Source: Ruicaihuangia caeni (GTDB taxonomy: Bacteria; Actinomycetota; Actinomycetes; Actinomycetales; Microbacteriaceae). Taken from it: a stretch of 64,000 nt of DNA. Shown here in pieces: positions 32,330 to 41,024 of the stretch. Numbering within the stretch: position 1 is the stretch's first letter; each line of letters starts with the position of its first letter. Where the stretch lies: contig NZ_JASATX010000001.1 of NCBI RefSeq assembly GCF_029952955.1, positions 248,001 through 312,000 of the forward strand, written 5' to 3'. Made by a program: the position numbers and the translations under genes. The notes beneath the pieces were generated by a model, which was not told where the DNA came from, did no database searches, and saw only the letters and a list, made by a program, of their open reading frames with translations.

Positions 32330-33424
32330 ATGAGGATTCGGATGCCGCGGCCCGCTGCCGCGCCCGGGGAGATCACGGTCGTGATCCCCTGCTACAACTA
32401 CGGCCACTACCTGCCCCACGCGGTCGAGAGCGTGCTCTCGCAGCACGACGTCGACGCCCGAGTCATCATCGTCGACGACGCCTCACCGGATGGTTCGGCG
32501 ACCGTCGCGCAGGCGCTCGCCGATCGGTATCCGGAGCGAGTGCGCGCGCTGCTGCACACGCGGAACCTCGGACACATCGCCACCTACAACGATGGCCTCG
32601 CACTGGTCGACACCGAGTTCGTGACCCTGGTCTCGGCCGATGACGTGATCGCCGACGGGGCGCTCGGGCGTGCGACGAGGCTGATGCAGGCCCACCCACA
32701 AGTGGGGTTGGTCTACGGCCACGCGGCTTCCTTCGAAGATGACGGCGACCGAAGCCACGCCGACGAGTTCTCCCCGCCGCACCGGCCGCTCCCCGAGACC
32801 TGGTCGATCTGGCACGGCCACGAGTGGATCGAGTGGTCGGTGCGTCGGGGACGCAACTTCATCCTCTCGCCCGAGGCTGTGCTGCGCACCGACGCGATGC
32901 ACCACGCCGGGGGATACGACCCGGCTCTGCCTCATTCCGGCGATCTGCACTACTGGCTCAGGGTGGCGGCGCACTGGGATGTCGGCAGGGTCAACGGGAG
33001 CCCCCAGGCCTGGTACCGGGTGCACGGCGGCAATATGCACCTCACCACGTTCGCCACCATGGCGGTCGATCTGCGGCACAGGCTGGCCGCGTTCAACGCG
33101 TTGACCGACCCGGACCTCGACCTCGAAGACGCCGACGAGCTGCTGGAGCGGGCCAGGCGGGCGCTCGCACGCGAGGCGCTGCTGATCGCGGCCCGCAGTC
33201 TCGACGCCGGGGATCCGGCTGAGGCGGTGGCGCCGCTCCGGCAGGTCGCTGCTGAGATCTCCGCTGCGTCGGCACAATCTCGGCGTGCCCGACTGCTCGG
33301 CCGGCGCATCGCCCGGCAATCGCGCGGGATGCCGCCTGCCACCGCTCAGCGCGCCCTCGAGCACGGGCGCCGTCAGCTCGATCGCGTGCGCTGGCGCATC
33401 TGGGAGACGGCAGGCATCTCGTGA
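32330..33424 (+). CDS. family 2 glycosyltransferase
   Basis: 364 aa. GT-A fold start EITVVIPCYNYGHYLPHAVE, nucleotide-binding VDDASPDGSATV and the DxD-like metal site VSADDVIADGA. A C-terminal about 100-residue Arg/Ala-rich helical part follows; no membrane helix, so it acts at the inner membrane face. GGGGGA precedes the ATG. Adds a sugar to the lipid-linked repeat; donor unknown. Confidence 0.92.
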   Translation: MRIRMPRPAAAPGEITVVIPCYNYGHYLPHAVESVLSQHDVDARVIIVDDASPDGSATVAQALADRYPERVRALLHTRNLGHIATYNDGLALVDTEFVTLVSADDVIADGALGRATRLMQAHPQVGLVYGHAASFEDDGDRSHADEFSPPHRPLPETWSIWHGHEWIEWSVRRGRNFILSPEAVLRTDAMHHAGGYDPALPHSGDLHYWLRVAAHWDVGRVNGSPQAWYRVHGGNMHLTTFATMAVDLRHRLAAFNALTDPDLDLEDADELLERARRALAREALLIAARSLDAGDPAEAVAPLRQVAAEISAASAQSRRARLLGRRIARQSRGMPPATAQRALEHGRRQLDRVRWRIWETAGIS

Positions 33425-34875
33425 CGGGCGTACGTGACGGGCGTGGTGATCAGGCGACGCTGGCCGCCCGCATCCGCCGTGGCTCGTTCTGGGGCGGGGT
33501 CAACATCGCGCTCTCGCGCACGTTGCAGTTCGTCACCACCCTCATCGTCGCGCGCATCATCGCGCCCGACGAGTTCGGCGCACTCGCGGTCGCCCTCGTC
33601 GCTCAGACGATCGCATTGAACATCACCGAGCTCGGCACGACGGCTGCGATCGCGCGCGGCGATCGAGACCCCGACCGCATCGCGCCCACGGTGTTCACGA
33701 TCTCGCTGGTCACCGGTGCGGTGCTGACGACCGCCATGGTGCTCGTCGCCCCCTGGCTCTCGGCCGCCCTCGGCGATCCATCTGCGACGCCGGTGGTTCA
33801 GGTCATGGCGATCAGCGTGATGCTCGCGAGCTTCGCCTCAGTGCCGACCGCGCTCGTGTGGCGCGACTTCCTGCAGCGCCAGCGCGTCATCGTCGATCTG
33901 ACGGCGATCCTCGTGACCCTCGCGCTCGTCGTCCCGCTCGCACTCGCGGGCTGGGGCGCCATGGCGCTTGCCTGGTCGCGTGTGGCGGGGCAGCTCGTCT
34001 CGACCATCGGCTACTGGATCGTCACGCCGCGCCGCTACCTGCCGGGCTGGAACCGTGCCGAGCTGTCGTTCCTCATGCGGCTCGGGATGCCGCTCGCGCT
34101 CTCGAACCTCGTCGCGTTCGTCATGCTCAACGTCGACTACATCGTGGTCGGCCGGATGCTGGGCCCCGAGCAGTTGGGCCTCTATCTCCTCGCGTTCAAC
34201 CTCGCAGCCCTCCCCAGCACCGTCATCACGACCCTGATCCGAACCGTCGCCGTTCCCGCGTTCGGCCGGTTGCACGCTGCGGGAACGCTCGGCGAGCTCG
34301 TACCCCAGTTCATCCGAGGCGTCGCGTGGATCACCTTCCCGATCTGCGCACTGGTGGCGGCGCTGGGCGCCCCGCTCATGCACGCTCTCTACGGCGAGCG
34401 GTGGCTGCCCGGAGCGGTGGCGCTGCTGGGGCTCGGCGTGTTCGCGGCATCCCGCATCCTCTCCGAGCTGTTCGCCGACCTCGCCGTCGGCGCAGGCCAG
34501 ACGCGCGGACTCCTCTGGGTGCAAGTGCTGTGGATCATCGCGCTGGTGCCCGCGATGATCGCCGGCGTCGCCGGCTGGGGCATCGCCGGAGCCGGCTACG
34601 CGCACGCGGCGGTCTGCTGGTTCGTCGTCGTGCCCGCATACCTATGGCTGCTCTCTCGCATCGCCGATGTGCCGGTGAGTGCTCAACTGCGGGCGTTCTC
34701 GCCGCTGCTGCTCGCGGCGCTCGCGGCGGGCGCAGTGGCGGCGTGGGCCGGCTCGTTGATCGACTCGCCCTGGGCAGCCCTCATCGTCGCGGGCTGCTCA
34801 GGGCTCGCGGTGTATCTGCTGCTCACCGCGCAAGTCGGCAGATCGGTGGTCCGCTCGATCAAGGAGGCCCGGTGA
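33421..34875 (+). CDS. lipopolysaccharide/oligosaccharide flippase, Wzx-type
   Basis: 484 aa, about 13-14 hydrophobic helices. The N-terminal RGSFWGGVNIALSRTLQFVTTLIVARI and FGALAVALV pattern matches polysaccharide-biosynthesis (MOP superfamily, WzxC-like) flippases, which move undecaprenyl-diphosphate-linked units outward. Coupled by overlaps (GTGA) to genes on both sides. With the polymerase (46337) and chain-length proteins it makes a Wzx/Wzy-style system likely. Confidence 0.9.
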   Translation: MTGVRDGRGDQATLAARIRRGSFWGGVNIALSRTLQFVTTLIVARIIAPDEFGALAVALVAQTIALNITELGTTAAIARGDRDPDRIAPTVFTISLVTGAVLTTAMVLVAPWLSAALGDPSATPVVQVMAISVMLASFASVPTALVWRDFLQRQRVIVDLTAILVTLALVVPLALAGWGAMALAWSRVAGQLVSTIGYWIVTPRRYLPGWNRAELSFLMRLGMPLALSNLVAFVMLNVDYIVVGRMLGPEQLGLYLLAFNLAALPSTVITTLIRTVAVPAFGRLHAAGTLGELVPQFIRGVAWITFPICALVAALGAPLMHALYGERWLPGAVALLGLGVFAASRILSELFADLAVGAGQTRGLLWVQVLWIIALVPAMIAGVAGWGIAGAGYAHAAVCWFVVVPAYLWLLSRIADVPVSAQLRAFSPLLLAALAAGAVAAWAGSLIDSPWAALIVAGCSGLAVYLLLTAQVGRSVVRSIKEAR

Positions 34876-36068
34876 TCCGGTCGCGCTTCAGGCAGTTGCG
34901 TCGCGTGCTGCAGGCTGATGGTGTGGCCGGCGTGCGCCGAAGACTGGTGCGGGTCGCGCATCGGATGCTGGGCGAAGCGGGGGAGCCGTTTCCGCTGCAT
35001 CCCGACGATGTCGCCGACGCGGCGCAATTGGTGCCCGCAGCGCCCCCTGTCGTGACCGGTCGGCCCCTGCGCATCGCTTGGATCACCACGCCGCCCGGGG
35101 CAGGGTCGGGCGGGCACACCACCATGCTGCGCATGGTCGAGGGGCTCGAGCAGGCCGGGCACTCGACGGCGCTGGTGCTGTACGACGTGTTCCGCGGTGA
35201 CCGGGTGGCGCACGAAGCGGTGATCCGGCAGCACTGGCCGCGCGTGCGCGCCGAGGTGCGAGACGCGGCCGAGGGATTCGGTGTCGCGGATGTCTGGATC
35301 GCGACGTCGTGGCAGACAGCGCATGTGCTCGCCAGCCGGCCGCACCTGACCGGTCACCGCATGTATTTCGTGCAGGACTATGAGCCCTGGTTCTATCCGC
35401 ACGGCGCGCTGTATGCGCTCGCAGAGGAGACGTATCGGTTCGGGTTCACCGGCATCACGGCCGGAGCGTGGCTCGCAGGGCTGCTCAGTGATCGGTTCGG
35501 CATGCATTGCTCCCACTTCGAGTTCGGCGCCGACACCGATGTGTACAGCGTGCGCAACCTCGATGATCGCGACGGGGTGGTCTTCTACAGCAAGCCGGGT
35601 GTCGCGAGGCGCGGCCACGAGCTCGGCGTGCTCGCTCTGCAGCGGTTCGCCAGCATGCACCCTGAAGCGCGCATCCACTTCTTCGGCGACTCGCCCGGCG
35701 ACCTTCCCTTCGACGCAGTCGATCATGGGCGCATCACTCCGCGCGAGCTCGACGAGCTGTACAACCGCTGCCGTGTGGGGCTCAGCCTGTCGTTCTCCAA
35801 CGTGTCGCTGATCCCCTGGGAACTGCTTGCCAGCGGCGTGAGGCCAGTGGTCAACGACGCGGATCACAACCGGATCGTGCTGCGGAACGAGCACGTCGCC
35901 TGGGCGCAGCCGACACCCGGCGCGCTAGCGCGAGCGCTCGACAGCGCCTGGCGTTCGTGGCGGGCCCCGACCACGCCGCAATCGCTTTCCGAATCGGTCG
36001 CCGAGCAGACCTGGCGCGATCCGTCCCGAGCCGTGACCGAATTCATCGAACGGAGCATCTTCGCATGA
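34872..36068 (+). CDS. glycosyltransferase, GT4-like (rhamnan-synthesis-type)
   Basis: 398 aa. RIAWITTPPGAGSGGHTTML is the donor-side GT-B loop; MYFVQDYEPWFYPHG and the C-terminal RVGLSLSFSNVSLIPWELLASG are typical of the GT4-related WsaF/RgpF-like transferases. The frame is open far upstream (to 33858) inside the flippase gene, but GTG at 34872 overlaps the flippase stop (GTGA). Its 3' end overlaps the second DegT gene. Confidence 0.88.
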   Translation: MIRSRFRQLRRVLQADGVAGVRRRLVRVAHRMLGEAGEPFPLHPDDVADAAQLVPAAPPVVTGRPLRIAWITTPPGAGSGGHTTMLRMVEGLEQAGHSTALVLYDVFRGDRVAHEAVIRQHWPRVRAEVRDAAEGFGVADVWIATSWQTAHVLASRPHLTGHRMYFVQDYEPWFYPHGALYALAEETYRFGFTGITAGAWLAGLLSDRFGMHCSHFEFGADTDVYSVRNLDDRDGVVFYSKPGVARRGHELGVLALQRFASMHPEARIHFFGDSPGDLPFDAVDHGRITPRELDELYNRCRVGLSLSFSNVSLIPWELLASGVRPVVNDADHNRIVLRNEHVAWAQPTPGALARALDSAWRSWRAPTTPQSLSESVAEQTWRDPSRAVTEFIERSIFA

Positions 36069-37198
36069 GCCTTGTGAGTGAGCGCGCGGCCGTCGCCGCC
36101 GACATCCCATTCGTTGATCTCACTGCCCAGCAGGCCGAGATCATGCCCGAGATCGAGCCGCTCGTGCTCGAACTGCTGCGTTCCGGGGCGTTCATCGGCG
36201 GCGCGGCGGTCATGGAGTTCGAGCGTGCGTATGCGGCATCCGTGGGGGTGAAGCATTGCGTGGGCGTCGCGAACGGAACCGATGCGCTGCAACTGGCACT
36301 TCGAGCGTCTGGGATCGGCCCCGGCGACGAGGTGATCGTGCCGGCCAACACGTTCATCGCCACCGCAGAGGCCGTGAGTCTCACCGGCGCGATGCCGGTG
36401 CTGGTGGATGTCGACCCGGTGCATCTGCTCATCGATCCGGATGCCGTCGCCGCCGCCGTGACCGCGCGAACCCGAGCGATCATTCCCGTGCACCTCTACG
36501 GCCAGGTCGCCGCGGTCGAAGCGCTGGAGCCGATCGCGGAGTGCGCGGGCGCGCTGATCATCGAGGACGCGGCGCAGGCACAGGGGGCCACCAGGCACGG
36601 GCGTGGCGCCGGATCGCTGGGGGCGATCGCGGGAACGAGCTTCTACCCGGGGAAGAACCTCGGTGCGGCGGGCGACGCGGGAGCGGTGACCACCGACGAT
36701 GAGGAACTCGCCGATCGGGTGCGGCTGATCGGCGGGCACGGGTCGCGCGCGAAGTACGAGCATGAGACGGTTGGCACCAACTCGCGGCTCGATGCTCTGC
36801 AGGCGGTCGTGCTGAAGGCGAAGCTCGAGCGACTCTCCGGATGGAACGAGGCTCGGCGCGCGGCGGCGGTGAGGTATGGCGAGTTACTGGCGGGCACCGC
36901 GGTGGGAGTTCCCGAGTCGATGCCCGGCAATGTCGACGTGTGGCACCTGTACGTCGTGCGCGTGCAGAACCGCGCGAAGGCCATCGAGGCGCTCGCGGGC
37001 GCCGGCATTGGAACCGGCATCCACTATCCGACGCCGGTGCACCTCACCGAGGCGTACCGCTCCCTGGGGCATGAACGCGGAGCGTTTCCAGTCGCGGAGC
37101 GCGCCGCGGAAGAGATCCTCTCTCTGCCGATGTTCCCGCATCTCACCGCGGCGCAGCAGGAGCGCGTGGCGGAGGTGCTGCTCGGGGCGGTGGGGTGA
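36065..37198 (+). CDS. DegT/DnrJ/EryC1/StrS family sugar aminotransferase (second copy)
   Basis: 377 aa. FVDLTAQQAEIMPEIEPLVL, ANGTDALQLALRASGIGPGD, IEDAAQAQGA and the PLP-lysine segment SFYPGKNLGAAGDAGA. GIHYPTPVHLTEAY is typical of the WbpE/FdtB/QdtB group making 3-amino sugars. Clearly diverged from the DegT copy at 30486, so this operon probably supplies two different amino sugars. Last gene of the overlapping run (ATGA with the transferase). Confidence 0.93.
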   Translation: MSLVSERAAVAADIPFVDLTAQQAEIMPEIEPLVLELLRSGAFIGGAAVMEFERAYAASVGVKHCVGVANGTDALQLALRASGIGPGDEVIVPANTFIATAEAVSLTGAMPVLVDVDPVHLLIDPDAVAAAVTARTRAIIPVHLYGQVAAVEALEPIAECAGALIIEDAAQAQGATRHGRGAGSLGAIAGTSFYPGKNLGAAGDAGAVTTDDEELADRVRLIGGHGSRAKYEHETVGTNSRLDALQAVVLKAKLERLSGWNEARRAAAVRYGELLAGTAVGVPESMPGNVDVWHLYVVRVQNRAKAIEALAGAGIGTGIHYPTPVHLTEAYRSLGHERGAFPVAERAAEEILSLPMFPHLTAAQQERVAEVLLGAVG

Positions 37199-37336
37199 GC
37201 AAGGTCGATTGAGGGCTTCAGCAAGGCCCTTCGACGCGGATACTTGCCCCGCGCCAACGAGACTGTCGCGCTTCCGCGTGGGATGACGGCAACTCAGTTC
37301 CAATCGTGAACCTAGCTCAAATGGCCGCGGTTGCCC

Positions 37337-37342
37337 TAGGGT
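37337..37342 (+). promoter_or_regulatory. -10 element, leaderless start of the small membrane protein
   Basis: TAGGGT ends 8 nt before the ATG at 37350. Confidence 0.4.
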
Positions 37343-37349
37343 GACGCTC

Positions 37350-37655
37350 ATGCTGGGGGAGATCAATGAAGCTCTCGGGTACGTCACGGACTGGACGCCG
37401 TTCGTTCTGCTCGGCGTGCTCGGGCTCTTCGCCTGCATCGGCGCGGTGACGTCGCTTCGCTGGCTGATCCGGCTGGAGTACCAGGCGGCGAACCGTCGAG
37501 TCGCTCGACAGCGCGCCGAGTATCAGCGGCGCAGGCCGCCCGGGAACGCTCCGGGGCTCGTCCACAGGACGAAGCCCGACCAACCTCCGCAGCAGCCAGT
37601 GGTGCCGCTGAGGAATGGTCCGGGACCTCGCGACTGGTCGCCGTTGCAGCACTGA
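37350..37655 (+). CDS. small membrane protein, 101 aa
   Basis: One strong hydrophobic helix (FVLLGVLGLFACIGAVTSL), a basic amphipathic stretch (RRVARQRAEYQRRR) and a Pro-rich tail. No family recognised. ATG 37350 fits the -10 spacing; GTG at 37341 in the same frame is an alternative. It sits between the polysaccharide operon and the HNH gene with its own promoter. Confidence 0.55.
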   Translation: MLGEINEALGYVTDWTPFVLLGVLGLFACIGAVTSLRWLIRLEYQAANRRVARQRAEYQRRRPPGNAPGLVHRTKPDQPPQQPVVPLRNGPGPRDWSPLQH

Positions 37656-37800
37656 CTCTTGGGGACGTTGTCTCACGCCTTCTTATGTTGCCCGCACGCA
37701 CCGTCTCCTCCACAGGGTCTGATTTCTCCACAGGAAAGCGGCCGCTGATCTGGGTTTTTCGTGGATCTTGAATGTCGGTGGCTGGTGACAGCATCGGGGC

Positions 37801-39363
37801 ATGGTTCACCGATGGGGCGAGGGCGACGCGGCTTCTGGCGCCGCCGCTGCGGCAGGCGCGGTCCAGGCTGCGCTGCTGCCTGCGGGGTTGGTGGCGTTCG
37901 TTGAGGCGCAGCACGCTCGGATCGAGAGCGCGGATGACGCTGGGCTGATCGAGCTGCTCGACATCGCGGAGCGGGCCGGCCGGCTTCTTGACTCGCTTCG
38001 GGTCTCGGTCGCTGGTGAGATTGGTCGACGCTCTCGCACGAGCCTTGGCGGGGAGTCGATGGCGAGGCGTCACGGTTGTCGCACCGCGGTCGAGTTGGTG
38101 CAGCGCGTCACCGGCGTCAGCGCGGTGACCGCGCAGCGCCGCCTGCGGCTGGGGGAGCGGCTCGCGCCAGAGACGACGCTCACCGGCGAGACGGTGCCGC
38201 CGGCGTTTCCGACCGTCGGGGCGGCGCTGCGGGAGGGTCGGATCGGTGTTGATGCGGCGACGGCGATCGTGACCACGTTCGGGCCGTTGCTGGATCGTGT
38301 GACACCGGTGGAGGATCGTGACCTAGTGCCCGCGGGCAGTGTGCTCGAGGTTGACTTCGTCGCGGCGGAGGCGGCGGTCACCGGCTCGGCGGGCGAGTTC
38401 CATGCCGATGAGGTGCGGGTGCAGGCGCAGGTGTGGCGGGCCGCGATCGACCCCGACGGTGCGCTCATCTCGGATGAGCAGGCGATGGCGCGCCGGTTCT
38501 TGCGGCTGGGTCGGGCCAGAGGCGGGTTGATCCCGATCACCGGGATGCTGATGCCCGAGGTCGCCGCGTCCCTGCAACGCCAGTTGGATGCGCACCTGTC
38601 ACCGCGACGCCAAGTCGCGTTCGAAGCGTCCGAAGACCAGTCAGTGCCAAGCCCAGTCGCAAGACCTGCAGGTCTGGATGCCCAGGCCGTTGTGCACGCC
38701 ACAGCGGGGGTGACGGTCGCGTCCGATCTTGGTGGCACCCCGGTCTACGGTGGCCCGAACGATCTCGTGAAGCCGGATCCGCGGTCCTTCGATCAGCGCC
38801 GGCATGATGTGCTGGCCAGCATTCTCGATACCGCCGCCCGCGCCGCCGACGCGCCGACCATCGGTGGGGCACCGCCGACGGTGATCGTCGCCGTCCAGCA
38901 CCGCGACCTCGACCGGGGCAGCGGGGCGGCGATGGTTGATGGCGTCAGCGAGCCGGTGAGCATGGTCAAGGCCCGCGCCTACGCCTGCAACGGCGGCATC
39001 CAACAGGCGATCGTGAACGCGCACGGCGGGATCGTGTCCCTCAGCACCCCGCAACGCGTGTTCACCCCGCAGCAACGAAGGGCGATCACTCTCCGAGACG
39101 GCGGGTGTGTGATCCCCGGCTGCAGCATCACCGCTGCGTGGTGCGAGCTCCACCACGTCACGCCCGCCAGCCACGGCGGGCCGACCAGTGTGGAGAACGG
39201 GGTGAGCCTTTGCTACTTCCACCACCGCACCATCGACACCAGCGGCTGGCAGATCAGCATGCGCCACGGCACCCCATGGGTGAAACCCCCGCCATGGCTC
39301 GACCCGACCGGCACCTGGCGACCCAGCACCAAATCCCGCATCCGCATCGCAATGCGAACATGA
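37801..39363 (+). CDS. DUF222 / HNH endonuclease-signature protein (13E12 repeat family type)
   Basis: 520 aa. The N-terminal two thirds match DUF222 (LLDIAERAGRLLDSLRVSVA, RRFLRLGRARGGLIPITGML). The C-terminus has an HNH fold: CVIPGCSITAAWCELHHVTP then NGVSLCYFHHRTID, with two Cys pairs and the LHHV motif. This multi-copy family is typical of actinobacteria (REP13E12 in mycobacteria) and behaves like a mobile or at least frequently duplicated gene. No terminal repeats or target duplication are visible here. Biological role unknown; it interrupts the polysaccharide locus. Confidence 0.9.
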   Translation: MVHRWGEGDAASGAAAAAGAVQAALLPAGLVAFVEAQHARIESADDAGLIELLDIAERAGRLLDSLRVSVAGEIGRRSRTSLGGESMARRHGCRTAVELVQRVTGVSAVTAQRRLRLGERLAPETTLTGETVPPAFPTVGAALREGRIGVDAATAIVTTFGPLLDRVTPVEDRDLVPAGSVLEVDFVAAEAAVTGSAGEFHADEVRVQAQVWRAAIDPDGALISDEQAMARRFLRLGRARGGLIPITGMLMPEVAASLQRQLDAHLSPRRQVAFEASEDQSVPSPVARPAGLDAQAVVHATAGVTVASDLGGTPVYGGPNDLVKPDPRSFDQRRHDVLASILDTAARAADAPTIGGAPPTVIVAVQHRDLDRGSGAAMVDGVSEPVSMVKARAYACNGGIQQAIVNAHGGIVSLSTPQRVFTPQQRRAITLRDGGCVIPGCSITAAWCELHHVTPASHGGPTSVENGVSLCYFHHRTIDTSGWQISMRHGTPWVKPPPWLDPTGTWRPSTKSRIRIAMRT

Positions 39364-39487
39364 GAGGAGACGAGCGCGCCCTTGCGAACACGACTGATGA
39401 CCCGTATTCCCAGGCCTCTCAGTGTGAGAGGCGATCCCTCTGGTTGCTCAGACCGGAGAAGTGCTCCGCTGGGATTGAGGAGCCGCC

Positions 39488-40903
39488 CTAGTCTTCGACG
39501 ACCAGTTCACGAGCCATCTCACGCGCCGTGTCACGCGCCGTGTCACGCGTCGTGTCACGCGCAGTGGATGGCCGGCGCTCCGCGATGAACCGTGCGAACT
39601 CCACCTCGTCGTCGAGGTCGACCGGAACCGGCGCGTCGAGGGCAGGAGAGGTGGCGACTGGCTTCGCTGCGTAGGGCCAACGGGAGAGGCGATCCGTGTC
39701 AGGCACACGTCCGAGCAACTCGTCGAAGACACCGACGTACGCTCGTGCCTGTGGCTGCCAGTCCAGCTCCGCCACAACGCGTTCGCGGGCCGCCAGCCCC
39801 AGCCTGACCCGTTCCGCAGGGTCATCGAGCAACCGCTCGATGGCGTCGGCGAAGGCGCTCAGATCGCCGGGCCGCACGAGCACACCGGCATCCCCGGCCG
39901 ACACCCGCGTCTCGACGAGATCGAACGACACCGAGGGCAGGGCATACGCCATGTACTCCATGGTCTTGTTCATCGTCGAGATGTCGTTGAGCGGAGTCTT
40001 CTCGTCGGGCCCCAGCCCGATGTCGGCCGAACTCAGCACCTGCGCGATGCGGTCAGGACCGACCCGTCCGGTGAAGCGCACATGCCCGTCGAGCCCGAGT
40101 CGGGTGCACTGCTGCTTGAGCTCTTCGAGGCAGTCGCCGAAGCCCATGAGCACGGCGTGCACACCCTTGCGCCCGCGGCGGTGCACGAGTTCGTCCATCA
40201 CCTTGAGCACATTGTCGACGCCGTCCTGCGGGCCCATGATGCCGAGATAGGTGAGCAGTGCCTCAGCGTCACCTCGCACCGAAGGGTCGGGGTACACCGG
40301 GCGCATCACCGTCGTATCGGGTCCGCTGCGCACGACCGTGACGTGCTTCGGGTCTCGCTTTCCGCGTCGCTCCGCGATCGCCTTGTACGAGCCGTTCGTC
40401 GAGATGACGCGGTCCGCCGCGCGGTACGTCTGTCGCTCCAGCCACAGCAGCGCGCGGAACTGCAATCGCTGCGCGAACGAGCGAGGCGGGCCGAAGCGCG
40501 AGACGAAGAGCTCGGGGTTGAGGTCGTGCTGGTCGAAGACGAACTTCACACCCCGCACGCGCCACAATCGCGCGAGCAGCCAATACGTGTCGGGCGGATT
40601 GCACGCCTGGATCACGTCGAAGCCGCGCTGCCGCCACACCCGCAGCGAGAGCAGCGCGGTGAGCAACCACGACCAGGCGAACTCGAGCGCGAAGCCCGCG
40701 ACTCCCCGTGCCTGCGGCGCCGGTCGATACTTGTAGATCGCCACGCCGTCGAGCAGTTGGTAGGGCGGATCACCGGGCCCCTTCGGGCAGATCACCGAGA
40801 CCTGATACCCCTGCGCGGTGAGCGCCTGGCACTCCAGCCAGACACGCCGGTCAAGGGGCACCGGAAGGTTCTGCACGATGATGAGCACACGATGAGCAGC
40901 CAT
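39488..40903 (-). CDS. family 4 glycosyltransferase
   Basis: 471 aa GT-B enzyme of the WcaI/WbuB-like class: LPVPLDRRVWLECQALTAQG, FDVIQACNPPDTYW, FVFDQHDLNPELF and the acceptor/donor site MEYMAYALPSVSFDLVETRVS. The N-terminal half contains a hydrophobic patch (GFALEFAWSWLLTALLSL) for membrane association. The C-terminus ends in ARDT repeats from a 12-bp tandem DNA repeat. GGAGGTG precedes the ATG. Transcribed opposite to the operon before it. Confidence 0.92.
   Translation of the reverse strand: MAAHRVLIIVQNLPVPLDRRVWLECQALTAQGYQVSVICPKGPGDPPYQLLDGVAIYKYRPAPQARGVAGFALEFAWSWLLTALLSLRVWRQRGFDVIQACNPPDTYWLLARLWRVRGVKFVFDQHDLNPELFVSRFGPPRSFAQRLQFRALLWLERQTYRAADRVISTNGSYKAIAERRGKRDPKHVTVVRSGPDTTVMRPVYPDPSVRGDAEALLTYLGIMGPQDGVDNVLKVMDELVHRRGRKGVHAVLMGFGDCLEELKQQCTRLGLDGHVRFTGRVGPDRIAQVLSSADIGLGPDEKTPLNDISTMNKTMEYMAYALPSVSFDLVETRVSAGDAGVLVRPGDLSAFADAIERLLDDPAERVRLGLAARERVVAELDWQPQARAYVGVFDELLGRVPDTDRLSRWPYAAKPVATSPALDAPVPVDLDDEVEFARFIAERRPSTARDTTRDTARDTAREMARELVVED
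39515..39562. repeat. 12-bp tandem repeat (4 units) inside a glycosyltransferase gene
   Basis: Four copies of a CGTGTCACGCGC-type unit, the first diverged. As 12 bp is a multiple of three, unit gain or loss would lengthen or shorten the C-terminal (T)ARD repeats without a frameshift. Confidence 0.8.
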
Positions 40904-41012
40904 AGCCGCACCTCCGTTGGCGCGATTCGGGTTGCCGCTCGGCGCATTCGGGTCGCGCCGTTCGGTTGAGCGTTACGTTACCGGGCCCTGTCGCTGCTGA
41001 CCAGGGCGGGGA

Positions 41013-41018
41013 TAGGCT
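41013..41018 (+). promoter_or_regulatory. -10 element, leaderless start of the asnB-like gene
   Basis: TAGGCT ends 7 nt before the ATG at 41025. Confidence 0.45.
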
Positions 41019-41024
41019 GCGCAC

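Noticed and set aside
37211-37232. Terminator after the second DegT gene
   Set aside because: Only a 5-bp stem (AGGGC/GCCCT) with a large loop and no T tract; too weak to call.
37801-39363. Homing endonuclease or transposase with terminal repeats
   Set aside because: The HNH motif is that of the DUF222 family; no inverted repeats or target-site duplication could be seen on either side.
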